Source of the DNA: Flammeovirga aprica JL-4
GTDB taxonomy: Bacteria > Bacteroidota > Bacteroidia > Cytophagales > Flammeovirgaceae
Direction of reading: 5' to 3'
Assembly: GCF_012844305.1 (NCBI RefSeq)
Contig: NZ_JABANE010000029.1
Coordinates: 1 to 64,000, forward strand
DNA: 64,000 nt
Within the stretch, counting starts at the first letter, position 1. Each line of letters opens with the position of its first letter. The notes under the pieces are model-generated. The model saw nothing but the letters and a program-made list of their open reading frames with translations, did not search any database and was not told where the DNA came from. Shown here in pieces: positions 1 to 10,417 of the stretch. Both the position numbers and the translations under genes were made by a program.

Positions 1-70
1 GAATTGCATGTTATATTTGAGTCAGACTTGTAATAGATTTTTTGTTGGAACTCAAATTTATGCAAGTTAA

Positions 71-116
71 AACCCCGAAAAAAGCCTAATTCGACATTTT
101 TCGGGGTCTTTTTTAC
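71..116 (+). terminator. Rho-independent terminator, probably bidirectional
   Basis: A stem formed by accccgaaaaa and tttttcggggt is followed on the plus strand by a run of T. It would end a plus-strand gene lying left of the window. On the minus strand the same stem is followed by ttttaa, so it may also end the small barrel gene that stops at 173. Confidence 0.75.
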
Positions 117-172
117 ATTTTATAACAAGTAAATAACTCATTGTTAGTAGATTAAGTATTTACCAGGGTTCC

Positions 173-472
173 CTACTTATAAGTACCCATGATTGGAACA
201 ATTGACATTGATACTTTAAAGTCTTCATCAAACGTCTTAGAACTGCTTGCATAGCCAATTTCTAATCCAACGGACATGTTTTCTTGAAAGTAGTAGTCAC
301 CAAATGCGGTAAAGCCAAATGCAGTGATTCCACCACCTTCATCTACGGATTCAGAAGATGCAAGAAATTGTGGACCAATAAAAAGTCCTGCTTTGATAGG
401 CATTTGAGCAAAGGCAGACGAACACATTAGAGAGAAAGCAAAGAATAATAAGCTTGCTAATAATTTTTTCAT
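173..472 (-). CDS. Short outer-membrane beta-barrel-like protein, possibly truncated
   Basis: A 99-residue secreted protein. The start is placed at the ATG at 472 because MKKLLASLLFFAFSLMCSSA followed by FAQ is a good signal peptide; a longer reading frame to 550 adds an unlikely hydrophobic leader. The mature part (KAGLFIGPQFLAS, alternating FGFTAFGDYYF, SVGLEIGYASS) has the strand pattern of the small OMP_b-brl barrels of Bacteroidota. Those are usually around 170-220 residues, so about half a barrel is missing: the frame stops right after SIVPIMGTYK, where a further strand would be expected. It may be a pseudogene or a decayed paralogue. It is followed by the terminator at 71-116. No specific function can be assigned. 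Confidence 0.5.
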   Translation of the reverse strand: MKKLLASLLFFAFSLMCSSAFAQMPIKAGLFIGPQFLASSESVDEGGGITAFGFTAFGDYYFQENMSVGLEIGYASSSKTFDEDFKVSMSIVPIMGTYK

Positions 473-931
473 AATAAAAAAATGATTAAAAGTTTGAACG
501 TGATATAAAAAAGCGAATACAAATTTTAATAGCAGTTGATCTGTATTCATAAGTAAACATTAAACTCAGTTGTAGTCATGTAGTCTGATACATATAAAAG
601 ATATGAAACATTTGAACTTCTTATGGAGAATTTACGCTATTTTCATAGGTATTCTACTCAGAGTTATTAAATAGTCTGAATGAGAGTTTGCTTACTATCT
701 AATAGTCAAATTAAACAATATCTTGATTACAAATCTATTTGAATTCAGTTAGTTAACCAATACCCACTAATAGGTATTTTTATTCCAATTTTAATATTAT
801 TGTGTATTACTTTTTACTGTAGAGCAGTTGGACTGAAGCATCAAAACAGAAATTCATTGAAACTTTAAAAGATGAAAACACGAATTAAACCACCTTTTCT
901 TCATTCTTAACTCTTCATTAGGAATCCTCTA
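473..931. other. Intergenic gap
   Basis: No convincing gene. It holds the 5' region of the small barrel gene and, at about 891-920, a short motif (cttcattcttaactcttcat) that recurs in the repeats near 38357-38490 and 43485-43654. Confidence 0.5.
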
Positions 932-1750
932 TTACAGAGAAAAACCAATTCCACTTCTAAATCCATTAATCCTTACACTTCCTAACTCATAAAATTGATA
1001 TCCTGCGAAAAGCTGTAACCTGTTCAAGTAAACTTTCAGGTCTGTACTGCCCTCAGTGAAGTTCACTTCTTCAATACCACCAAAATACCAGTTAGAGAAA
1101 ATGCTCACAGGTTTTGCAATATAAATCTCTACGCCGAGGTTGAAGTTCCAGCCTGTGTAATTTTCACCAATCCAAAGGCTCGTAAAGCCAGTGCCCACCC
1201 AGAAATCAAACCTAGTCAATGCCAAACGGTGATAAGCAAGATCAATATGAAGAAAATCAAGATACATGGCTTGTTCATTATCTGTTTTTTCTCGAAGGCC
1301 AGAATATTCAACATCAATACTCAATTTGGGCATAAACTGAAAACGTGTAAATGCCTGTATTCCTTGTATACTCTGACTTTCAATAATATAGTTAGCTTGT
1401 AAGTCCCAATTCAACATTTTTTGTTGTTCAGGTACTCTAGTGTAACGTCCGTCGCTTTGTCCGGAGTAAGTATACTTAGATAATTTGATTGGGTGTCCAT
1501 AGAGCTGTGCTAAATCAGATTCTTTAGGGAAGCTAAATAATATTGTACCTACTATTTCAGCAATAGCACTTGAAGTGCTCGTGCTTTTGTCAGTTTTTTG
1601 GTAGGCATTCGGCATATCATCCCCCTTTTGAATTTCCTTCTCTATTTTTTGAAATTTTTGTGCAAGTGCTTTATTCTGAACGGATAAAGTAATTAAAATT
1701 ACTGATAATATATTGAATAAGAGTGTTTTATGGATTGAGTAGCTTTTCAT
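932..1750 (-). CDS. Hypothetical secreted outer-membrane-type protein
   Basis: A 272-residue protein starting at the ATG at 1750. The frame is open to 1906, but the extra 52 residues would be read through two stem-loops and lack coding character, whereas the start at 1750 gives a clean signal peptide ending ALAQ. The mature protein contains amphipathic, aromatic-rich strands (WDLQANYIIES, FWVGTGFTSLWIGENYTGW, LQLFAGYQFYELG) and ends in RSGIGFSL, consistent with a beta-barrel or barrel-like envelope protein. It is not recognised as a known family and stands alone, divergent from the GH81 gene. A terminator-like hairpin lies in its leader (1792-1829). Confidence 0.6.
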   Translation of the reverse strand: MKSYSIHKTLLFNILSVILITLSVQNKALAQKFQKIEKEIQKGDDMPNAYQKTDKSTSTSSAIAEIVGTILFSFPKESDLAQLYGHPIKLSKYTYSGQSDGRYTRVPEQQKMLNWDLQANYIIESQSIQGIQAFTRFQFMPKLSIDVEYSGLREKTDNEQAMYLDFLHIDLAYHRLALTRFDFWVGTGFTSLWIGENYTGWNFNLGVEIYIAKPVSIFSNWYFGGIEEVNFTEGSTDLKVYLNRLQLFAGYQFYELGSVRINGFRSGIGFSL

Positions 1751-1791
1751 TATATATAGTTTAGTAACAGTTGAGAATATCAAAATAAGGA

Positions 1792-1829
1792 CAAAAAAAA
1801 AGAATTTCACAAAAAAATTGTGAAATTCT
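1792..1829 (-). terminator. Terminator-like hairpin in the leader of the 932-1750 gene
   Basis: Read on the minus strand, AGAATTTCACA pairs with TGTGAAATTCT around a T-rich loop and is followed by nine or more T, a typical intrinsic terminator. It lies about 45 bases before the start codon. A second GC-rich stem (gcaccccctgaggggggtg, 1838-1855 region) lies just upstream in the same transcript. The order stem, terminator, gene suggests attenuation, or these may end an unseen small RNA. Confidence 0.55.
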
Positions 1830-2605
1830 AATAGAACACCCCCCTCAGGGGGTGCACTGCTTAACGATTCATACTCAAATATTGAAAATTGATTTATATT
1901 ATGCAAGAAAAAAGGAAAAAAATATTAAATATTTGATAATACAAAAATCAAACTTATTGGAAATACATATTTGTTTAGAATTAATATGATGTCATTTGAG
2001 TGTGGGGCAGTATTTTATATTGTCGTGAATTTTACTAGAAGTGAATACTCAAAGACGTAATTTGATTGTTGTATAGACTACTTAGAGATGTTTTCAATAT
2101 ACTCTTATGAATTGCAGTAGGAAATCTTGATTTTTGATTCCAATTTTTTATTGCAACGCTGTCTCTTTCATTGACTCAAATGAAAAAGAATAAAATAGAA
2201 TTAACTATGATTTATTTTTGACTTTGTACTTAAATCAAAACCATTATTAGTCATATTGACACTTTTATGTGTTAAATAAATATTTTTTAAGTGAAAAGGC
2301 TGATCTTTTATATGAATCTTAACAAGTGTTTAAAATACAGATATTGAGCTGTTTATGTTTTTTTATTTAAATGATAATACGAGAACTGTCTGATTTTTAA
2401 CTTTCTAAAACTTCATATATGTTTGTTTAGGATGAAATCACAATACTGTGCGACATCCATACCTATCGTCTATATATTTTTAATGAATTGCAAAGAACAC
2501 TTACAATCTATTAACTGTGCACAAACAATTTTGTATGTAAACTGACTGAATTCAACCAATAATTAAATTTTTTTACACGGAAGAAATTATTACTTATTTA
2601 ATCTT
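1830..2605. promoter_or_regulatory. Divergent intergenic region before the GH81 gene
   Basis: AT-rich and without a supportable gene. A match to the Bacteroidota -7 element TAnnTTTG is present on the plus strand at 2418-2425 (TATGTTTG), about 180 bases before the GH81 start. No good -33 box accompanies it, so the promoter call is weak. No LacI-type operator is present here. Confidence 0.3.
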
Positions 2606-5600
2606 ATGAGAAAGTTTACGTTGACATTATCTGTCCTCTTTTGGGCGATTATGTCTTTAACTCTTCAACTCAACTCTGTTGCTCAAATAACAGCTGTGGG
2701 TAGTGGAAGTTATACCACTGTACACCCTGGTGTAGATGAAGCAGGCCGTAATGGACAACCCGCAGGAAGTCCGCAACTAAGCGAAGCGGCTATCAATAAA
2801 CCGGTCCCTACAAATGACTGGTGGTCTACTTTGATTCAAAGTGATCATGCAAACAATCTATTCAATTATCCATTAGCGATGAAAACAACGAATGAAGGAT
2901 TGGTTGTTACTTATATCCCTTGGGGAGTTTTGGATGATGTGTCTCCAATTTTAGTTGGGGTTCAAAACCTTGAAGCTACAAAGACAACAATTGCCGATCA
3001 TTCCGACTGGACTGTAACGATGGACTGGAATGACGGAACGCAACATTTTCAAGCAACATCAGGCATTGGTATGCCGTTCGTGTATTTCAACAAGTTAGAT
3101 GCTGACGTAGCGAGTGTTACCATCAGTCAAGGTACTGTAACAGTGTCAAATGAGATCATTATGGTTGAGAATGCACGTAATGGAGCAAGCTTTGTTATTT
3201 ATGGACCAACTGGAAGTACATGGGAACAAAATGGTGAAGTATATACTTCAACTTTAAATGGTAAAAATTACTGGTCATTAGCCAAATTACCATTGACGAC
3301 TACAAACATTACAGAGGAGGCTTCAAACCTTCAGAAATATGCTTATGTTTTCCCAACAAACACTACAGCAGATTGGACATACGATGAAGCGGCATCAAAA
3401 TTAACTACAGTCTACAATGTTGAAGTAGATGTAAAAGAAGGAACTGATGAAAATGTATTAATGGGGCTTTTACCTCATCAGTGGGCCAATTTATCTTCAG
3501 GTTCTCCGCAACCGATTGATTTATCTTATTCTTCAGTAAGAGGAGAATTAAAGATGCTTGATGGTAATACATTTACAACAGAAAGCACTTTCTATGGCGT
3601 ATTGCCAACACTGCCTTATGTGAATAATTACAGTGACGGTTTTGATATTTCTGCATTGAACCAGAAAGTTGAAGCCTTACAGAACGAGTCATTAGCAACT
3701 TGGACTGATTCATACAATGAAGGTCAGGTGATGAACCGTTTGATCCAAACTGCTAGAATTGCTGATCAAACAGGTAACATTGAAGCGAGAGATAAAATGC
3801 TGGCAACAGTACAGGAAAGATTAGAAGATTGGTTGACTGCGGAATTAGGAGAGGTAGCTTTCTTATTCTATTACAACACAAGCTGGTCTGCTATGATCGG
3901 TTACCCTGCAGGTCACGGACAAGATTCAAACTTGAATGATCACCACTTCCACTGGGGGTATTTTATTCATGCTGCGGCATTTATGGAGCAATATCAGCCA
4001 GGTTGGGCAGCCAAGTATGGTGATATGGTCAATTTATTAGTAAGAGATGCCGCTTCATCAAATAGAAATGATGATACCTTCCCTTATTTAAGAAATTTCA
4101 GTCCATATGCAGGTCACTGCTGGGCGAACGGTTTCGCTTCATTCCCTCAAGGAAATGATCAAGAATCTACTTCTGAAAGTATGCAATTTAATACTTCATT
4201 GATCCACTGGGGAGAGGTGACTGGTAATAAAGAAATCAGAGATTTAGGTATCTATCTTTATACTACTGAACAAGCAGCGGTAGAAGAATATTGGTTTGAT
4301 ATGGATGAAAGAAATTTCAAAGCAGATCAACCTTACAGCTTAGTATCTAGAGTTTGGGGTAACAGCTATGACAATGGTACTTTCTGGACGGCTGATATTG
4401 CAGCTTCTTATAATATTGAGTTATACCCAATTCATGGTGGTTCATTGTATTTAGGTCATAATAAAGCTTATGTAGATAAACTATGGGCAGAAATGACTCA
4501 AAATACGCAGGTATTGGATAAAGTAGATAATCCGAACCTTTGGTATGATGTGATGTGGAAATATTTATCTTTCTCAGATCCTGCCAGAGCGATTGAACTT
4601 TATAATGATCATCCTGATCGTACGATGAAGTTTGGTGTTTCAGATGCTCATACTTATCACTGGTTACACGCTATGAATGCATTAGGTCAGTTGGACATGA
4701 CAAAAACAGCCGATTCACCAATGGCGGTAGCTTTCAATAATAACGGAGATATTACGTATGTGGCTCAAAACTACAGTGCAGTTGAAAAAACAGTAACGTT
4801 CTCTGATGGTTACAAATTAGTAGTGCCTGCTGGTGAATTAGTGACAAATAAGGATGTTGACTTCTCTGGTACAATTGAAAGTAGTTTTGCACTGGCGGCA
4901 GTAAATGGAGCAGTTGATTTAACTGTAGTAGTTAGCGGTGTGACACCAACTAAAGTTGAAATTTACAAAGGAAGTGAATTAATTGGTTCTCCAGCAACGG
5001 CTCCTTATACTGTAAAAGCAACGGGTTTGACAGCTGGTATGCATCAGTTTTATGCAAAAATTTATGATGGTGAAAACTTCACTGTAACGAATATTGCTAC
5101 TGTTACAGCAGGATTCCAAGTGCCATTTGGTGGAACAGCAGTTTCACTTCCAGGTGTTATTGAAGCGGGTCATTTTGATGAGTTCCAAGGTGGAAATGGT
5201 CAAGGTATTACCTATCATGATCAAGATCCTGGTAACAATGGTAATTATAGAAAAGATGAAGGTGTAGATAATGTGTTGGAAAATGGTGAAGGAGCAACAG
5301 TAGGTTGGACTGCCGGTGGTGAATGGTTAGAATACACAGTAGAAGTAAGTGAGTCAGGAGTTTATACTTTGACTTATAGATATGCGAGTGGCAACGGTGC
5401 AGGTGGAGGTCCTTTCCATTTGTCATTGAACGGTGAAAAAATCACAACTGATATCAGTGTTGCAGGTACAGGCGGATGGTCGAACTGGGTAGATGGTACA
5501 GAGAGTAATATTGAATTACTGAAAGGAACTCATATCATAAGAGTGGCATTTGATGGTGGTGAATTCAACCTAGGTAAAATGTCATTTGAGAAAACAGCAG

Positions 5601-8600
5601 ATCTAGCTTATGATTTACCTTCAGCAAATGCAGGTGATGATTTTGTAGTGGATTTATCTGGAAGTACACCAAGTCTAGACGGTTCTGCAAGTTCTGATCC
5701 TGGAAATGCAAGCCTTACTTACTTATGGGAGCAGGTTTATGGTCCAAGTGTATTGGTCTTCTCTGATGATAAAATAGCGGCGCCTCAATTAAGTTCAATG
5801 GTTGCGGGTGAGTACTTAATCAAGTTGACGGTTTCTAATGGTTCATACTCAAACTCTGACCTTGTGAAAGTATTTGCTTCTGAAAATGGTATTTTAGCTC
5901 CAAATGTTACTTTACTTTCTCCAAAAGACGGAAGTGAATTCTTTACAGGTGCAACAGTGCCGTTGACTGCAGATGCTTCGGATTTAGATGGAACAGTTCA
6001 GAAAGTAGAATTCTTCGTGAATTCAAATAGCGTGGCTGTACTAACTGATGCTCCATATACTTTTAATTGGAGTACGGATGCAATTGATACATATAGTATC
6101 TCTGTTTCTGCTACAGATAATGAAGGTAATGTAACTTCAACAGATCCAGTAAGTATCACCACTAAAGCACCTCCTTCATGTTCTGGTACAAGTGAAAATG
6201 GGCATTATGATTATGTGATTTCTGATGATAAAAATAATCCAACAATCACTTTTGTACCTAATCAAGTGGGGATGGGATCAACAGTTTGTATCTTATTCTT
6301 GAATGTGAATGGTGGTGGATTAGCAGGGTATAACGTCAAGCCAAATGAGCCTTATCAAGTGAATGCGGCTGAAGGAACGCCAATCCAATTCTATTATACT
6401 TATTCTCATCCAGAAGGAGGAGAAAGAAATACTTTAGAAAATCCACACGATTATGTTATTGGTACATGTATTTCGGCTCCTATCGATGAGACTCTTCCAA
6501 TGGTTTCAGTGACATCGCCAAATGAAGGTGATTCATTCAAAGAAGGTACAGCAATTAAAATTACTGCTGATGCTTCTGATTCAGACGGAACAGTAACAAG
6601 TGTTGCTTTCTATGCCAATGATCAATTAATCGGAACGGACACAGAAGCACCTTATGAGCAAGATTATACAGTAGCATTAAATCAAAATTACATTAAAGCA
6701 GTTGCTACAGACAATGATGGTAAAACTACTATTTCAGATGTAGTGACGATCAAAGGAAAGTCTGGCGATGTATGTAATGAAGGTGCAGTGGCAAATGGAC
6801 ACTTCTCTTATGAAATCTCTGGAGCAAGTGAAAATCCAACAGTAACTTTTGTTCCAATTGTGGAAGGCGTAGGTAATACAGTGCTTATTTTCTATTACTC
6901 TGTAGATGGAGGTGGAATTGGAGGTCATAATGCTAAGCCAAATGAACCTTTCCAAGTGAATGCAGCAGCAGGAAGTACAGTAGAATTCTACTATACTTAT
7001 AATCACCCTGAAGGAGGTGAGAGAAATACAGCAGATGACCGTCAAACATTTGTAGTGGGTGATTGTGATGCTACGGCACCAACTGACCCAATCGTAAAAT
7101 TAAACGGTGTAGATAACAGTCCTAAGTTTGTATTAGGAGCATCAATTGAATTGGGAGCTGAAGTAGCAAATGTTACAAAAACTATTACAAAAGTAGAATA
7201 CTTTGCAGGAGAAACAGTATTAGGTTCAAGCACAACAGCACCTTACACTTACACTTGGACTTCTGATGTAAGCGGTGAATTGAAATTGAAAGCAGTGGCA
7301 ACATTCGATGATCAAAGTACATTGATGTCAACTGAGAAAACTGTTTTTGTAGGTAAGATTCTTCCTTTTGAAGATACGCCTTATGAGCTTCCTGGTATTG
7401 TTGAAGCAGGTAACTTTGATAAATTTGAGTTCGGTTCAGGTCAAGGAATTACATATTTTGAATTATCAAATATCAATCAAGGTGGAACAAGAACAGAAGA
7501 ATTGGTTGACGTTGTGGCTGAAGGTGCTGAAGGAAACACTGTAGGATGGGTTCAAGGTGGTGAATGGTTGACTTACACAGTAAATGTGAAAGAATCAGGA
7601 ACTTATAAGTGTGAATTCAGATATGCTTCTGGAAATAATGAAAGCAGAGGACCATTCTTCTTTGAGTTAGATGGACAAAAAATCTCAGCTGATATTGCTG
7701 TAGACGCAACTGCAGGTTGGGGTGACTGGGCAACTGCTACCGTTACTGATCTTCAATTGACTGAAGGTAAGCATGTATTGAAAGTAAACTTTGTAGGCGG
7801 TGATTTTAACTTAGGTAAAATGAACTTTATCATGGAGCCTAAAAACATTGCTCCAGTAGTAAGTGTTGCTACTTCAGATGGACAGTTAGCTTACAATTTA
7901 GGTTCAACAATCACATTGAATGCTACTGCAACCGATGAGGATGGAACAGTGGCAAAAGTTGAATTTTTTGCCGGAACTCAATCTTTAGGAACAGCTACAG
8001 AAGCTCCATTTACATTAGAATGGACACCTGAGTTGGCTGATACTTATAGCGTAACAGCAGTGGCAACGGATGACCAAGACGCTTCTACTACTTCAATGGC
8101 AATTGAGGTTGCTGTGAATGCAGTGATTATAAACCAACCACCAACGGTAACTGTATCTACTTCTGATGCTCAAACAGAATATACAGTAGGTACAACAGTA
8201 ACGTTGACAGCGGATGCAACTGATGCTGATGGTACGGTTTCAAAAGTAGAGTTCTTTGTAGGAACAGAATCTTTAGGTGAAGTAACAACAGCTCCTTTCA
8301 CAATGGAATGGACGCCAGATGTTGCAGATTCATACAGCATCACGGCAGTGGCTACAGATGATGGAAGTGCAAGAACAACTTCTGAGGCAGTAATGATCAC
8401 TATCAATACAGCAGGTGAAAATGATGCTCCAACGATTACAATCGCTACATCTGATAATGCAGTATCTTATACATTGGGTACCACTGTTGTGATCAACGCA
8501 GATGCCACAGATACTGACGGAACGATTACAAGTGTTGAATTTTTTGAAGGAACAACTTCATTGGGTGTTGTGACAGAAGCTCCATTTACGGTGAATTGGG

Positions 8601-10102
8601 TACCAGAAGTAGCAGATGTATACAGCATCACGGCAGTAGCTATTGATGATGCAACAGCAAGAACAACTTCTGAAGCATTAGAAATTACGATAGAAACAGT
8701 GGATGAAAACGAAGCACCAACAGTTACGGTTTCTACTTCTGATGAACAATCGGCTTATAATTTAGGAAGCACTGTATCTTTAGTAGCAGATGCTTTAGAT
8801 TCAGATGGAACTATAAGTAGTGTAGAATTCTTCGAAGGAACAACATCATTAGGGATTGTGACACAAGCTCCTTTCACATTAGAATGGGCACCAGAAGCGG
8901 CAGATGTTTATAGTATTACAGCAGTTGCAATTGATGATGCTAGTGCTAGAACAACTTCAGAGGCATTGGAAATTACGATTAATCCTGTAATTGAAAATAA
9001 ACCACCAGTTGTAACTGTGTCTACTTCTGATCAAGCTACAGAGTATGTGATTGGAACTACAGTGACATTAAACGCTACGGCTTCAGATGCGGATGGTACA
9101 ATTGAAAGTGTAGAATTCTTCGCAGGAGAAACGTCATTAGGTAAATTGACAGAAGCACCTTATACAGTAGAATGGAAGGCTGAAGTTGATGGAGAATACA
9201 GCATCACAGCAGTTGCGATTGATAATGCTAGTGCAAGAACTACTTCGGAAGTAGTGACTCTGACAATTACTCCATTGCCAAATGTAGAACCAACAGTTGT
9301 AGTAGCAACTTCTGATAATGCAACTGAATACGATCTTGGAACAACAGTGAATTTAGTAGCTACGGCTTCTGATTCAGATGGAACAGTTGAAAGTGTAGAG
9401 TTCTTTGCAGGAACAACTTCATTAGGTAAAGTAACTGCCTCTCCATTTACATTAGACTGGACACCTAACACTGTAGATACATACAGCATCACAGCAGTGG
9501 CTATGGATAATGACGGTGCTTCAACTACATCAACTGCGATTTCAGTAAAAATCAATGCGTTGCCTAATGTAGCTCCTACAATTGTAGTTTCAACATCAGA
9601 CAATTTAGTAGAGTATGAAATCAATACAACAGTAACTTTAACTGCTGATGCTTCAGATATCGACGGTTCGGTTGCTCAAGTAGAATTCTTCGAAGGAACA
9701 ACATCATTAGGCGTTGTAACAGAAGCTCCTTACACTTTAGATTGGAGACCTGTTAGCCTTGGTGAATATACAATCACAGCCGTTGCTACAGATGATGAAG
9801 ATGCATCTACAACTTCAGAAGCAATGACAGTGACAATTACTGAAGGTGATGTGACTTCAATCGAAGATGAGCTAGTTTCTATTCTATATTACCCTAACCC
9901 TGCTAAGGATTATGTGAATTTAGAACTTCTTGAAAATACTCAAAATGTAAAGCTTTATGACCTGAATGGTAGATTATTAATTGACAAATCTATTCAGCAA
10001 AGAGTATATAAATTAGATCTAGGACAATTGAAGTCTGGTGTCTACTTTATAGAGGTTGAAGGAACTCAAGCTTACAAAAAGTTGAAAATCATCAAACAAT
10101 AA
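2606..10102 (+). CDS. Secreted multi-domain endo-beta-1,3-glucanase, GH81 (laminarinase)
   Basis: A 2498-residue exported enzyme predicted to cut beta-1,3-glucan such as laminarin. The signal peptide ends near residue 27. The GH81 catalytic module covers about 45-745, with the family motifs PTNDWWSTL, DHHFHWGYF (D445, candidate acid) and NDQESTSES (E520/E524, candidate base). After it come an Ig-like module, CBM6 (about 848-994), a PKD-like module (1007-1085), Ig, a CBM56-like module (1192-1290), Ig, a second CBM56-like module (1389-1489), Ig, a second CBM6 (1589-1740), seven tandem Ig-like repeats of about 96 residues (1748-2412), and a T9SS type A sorting domain ending in YKKLKIIKQ. CBM6 and CBM56 both commonly bind beta-1,3-glucan, which supports the assignment. 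The protein should be surface-anchored or released. It appears monocistronic and ends at a strong terminator. Its substrate differs from that of the sulfatase locus beside it. Confidence 0.9.
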   Translation: MRKFTLTLSVLFWAIMSLTLQLNSVAQITAVGSGSYTTVHPGVDEAGRNGQPAGSPQLSEAAINKPVPTNDWWSTLIQSDHANNLFNYPLAMKTTNEGLVVTYIPWGVLDDVSPILVGVQNLEATKTTIADHSDWTVTMDWNDGTQHFQATSGIGMPFVYFNKLDADVASVTISQGTVTVSNEIIMVENARNGASFVIYGPTGSTWEQNGEVYTSTLNGKNYWSLAKLPLTTTNITEEASNLQKYAYVFPTNTTADWTYDEAASKLTTVYNVEVDVKEGTDENVLMGLLPHQWANLSSGSPQPIDLSYSSVRGELKMLDGNTFTTESTFYGVLPTLPYVNNYSDGFDISALNQKVEALQNESLATWTDSYNEGQVMNRLIQTARIADQTGNIEARDKMLATVQERLEDWLTAELGEVAFLFYYNTSWSAMIGYPAGHGQDSNLNDHHFHWGYFIHAAAFMEQYQPGWAAKYGDMVNLLVRDAASSNRNDDTFPYLRNFSPYAGHCWANGFASFPQGNDQESTSESMQFNTSLIHWGEVTGNKEIRDLGIYLYTTEQAAVEEYWFDMDERNFKADQPYSLVSRVWGNSYDNGTFWTADIAASYNIELYPIHGGSLYLGHNKAYVDKLWAEMTQNTQVLDKVDNPNLWYDVMWKYLSFSDPARAIELYNDHPDRTMKFGVSDAHTYHWLHAMNALGQLDMTKTADSPMAVAFNNNGDITYVAQNYSAVEKTVTFSDGYKLVVPAGELVTNKDVDFSGTIESSFALAAVNGAVDLTVVVSGVTPTKVEIYKGSELIGSPATAPYTVKATGLTAGMHQFYAKIYDGENFTVTNIATVTAGFQVPFGGTAVSLPGVIEAGHFDEFQGGNGQGITYHDQDPGNNGNYRKDEGVDNVLENGEGATVGWTAGGEWLEYTVEVSESGVYTLTYRYASGNGAGGGPFHLSLNGEKITTDISVAGTGGWSNWVDGTESNIELLKGTHIIRVAFDGGEFNLGKMSFEKTADLAYDLPSANAGDDFVVDLSGSTPSLDGSASSDPGNASLTYLWEQVYGPSVLVFSDDKIAAPQLSSMVAGEYLIKLTVSNGSYSNSDLVKVFASENGILAPNVTLLSPKDGSEFFTGATVPLTADASDLDGTVQKVEFFVNSNSVAVLTDAPYTFNWSTDAIDTYSISVSATDNEGNVTSTDPVSITTKAPPSCSGTSENGHYDYVISDDKNNPTITFVPNQVGMGSTVCILFLNVNGGGLAGYNVKPNEPYQVNAAEGTPIQFYYTYSHPEGGERNTLENPHDYVIGTCISAPIDETLPMVSVTSPNEGDSFKEGTAIKITADASDSDGTVTSVAFYANDQLIGTDTEAPYEQDYTVALNQNYIKAVATDNDGKTTISDVVTIKGKSGDVCNEGAVANGHFSYEISGASENPTVTFVPIVEGVGNTVLIFYYSVDGGGIGGHNAKPNEPFQVNAAAGSTVEFYYTYNHPEGGERNTADDRQTFVVGDCDATAPTDPIVKLNGVDNSPKFVLGASIELGAEVANVTKTITKVEYFAGETVLGSSTTAPYTYTWTSDVSGELKLKAVATFDDQSTLMSTEKTVFVGKILPFEDTPYELPGIVEAGNFDKFEFGSGQGITYFELSNINQGGTRTEELVDVVAEGAEGNTVGWVQGGEWLTYTVNVKESGTYKCEFRYASGNNESRGPFFFELDGQKISADIAVDATAGWGDWATATVTDLQLTEGKHVLKVNFVGGDFNLGKMNFIMEPKNIAPVVSVATSDGQLAYNLGSTITLNATATDEDGTVAKVEFFAGTQSLGTATEAPFTLEWTPELADTYSVTAVATDDQDASTTSMAIEVAVNAVIINQPPTVTVSTSDAQTEYTVGTTVTLTADATDADGTVSKVEFFVGTESLGEVTTAPFTMEWTPDVADSYSITAVATDDGSARTTSEAVMITINTAGENDAPTITIATSDNAVSYTLGTTVVINADATDTDGTITSVEFFEGTTSLGVVTEAPFTVNWVPEVADVYSITAVAIDDATARTTSEALEITIETVDENEAPTVTVSTSDEQSAYNLGSTVSLVADALDSDGTISSVEFFEGTTSLGIVTQAPFTLEWAPEAADVYSITAVAIDDASARTTSEALEITINPVIENKPPVVTVSTSDQATEYVIGTTVTLNATASDADGTIESVEFFAGETSLGKLTEAPYTVEWKAEVDGEYSITAVAIDNASARTTSEVVTLTITPLPNVEPTVVVATSDNATEYDLGTTVNLVATASDSDGTVESVEFFAGTTSLGKVTASPFTLDWTPNTVDTYSITAVAMDNDGASTTSTAISVKINALPNVAPTIVVSTSDNLVEYEINTTVTLTADASDIDGSVAQVEFFEGTTSLGVVTEAPYTLDWRPVSLGEYTITAVATDDEDASTTSEAMTVTITEGDVTSIEDELVSILYYPNPAKDYVNLELLENTQNVKLYDLNGRLLIDKSIQQRVYKLDLGQLKSGVYFIEVEGTQAYKKLKIIKQ

Positions 10103-10126
10103 TAATTGATATAAGAGACTGACCAG

Positions 10127-10165
10127 AACTACCCTGTTGTTGAATAAACGGCAGGGTAGTTTTTT
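10127..10165 (+). terminator. Rho-independent terminator of the GH81 gene
   Basis: aactaccctg pairs with cagggtagtt across a 15-base loop and is followed by a T run. Confidence 0.85.
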
Positions 10166-10417
10166 GTGTCTTACATCTATAAGAACCCCTCATTTTAAGT
10201 TACAAATATTAACCAAACCCGTTTTTTAGTTGAAAAATATCTTAAAAATTAAGAACAGACTTTAATAAATTAAGAAATAACCAATCACCCGCCTACTTTT
10301 GTTTTGTACTGTTTTATGGCTTTCTGCGAAGAAATATCCATAGCTTTCACTAAAACCAACACTCTTCACAACACTCAAATCGTTAAACTAAATGATCTAA
10401 CTTCACTTAATTGATTT
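10166..10417 (+). promoter_or_regulatory. Promoter region of the DUF2490-MORN gene pair
   Basis: A 252-base gap after the terminator. It contains TACTTTTG at 10294-10301, which fits the Bacteroidota -7 consensus TAnnTTTG. A clear -33 element was not found, so this is a tentative promoter. Confidence 0.35.

Noticed and set aside
5208..5426. Minus-strand frame rich in L and H inside the GH81 gene
   Set aside because: Antisense shadow of the first CBM6 module.
9160..9624. Long minus-strand open frame inside the GH81 gene
   Set aside because: It mirrors the repetitive Ig-like region; its composition (many V, S, T) follows from the antisense of the repeats and it lacks any start context or homology.
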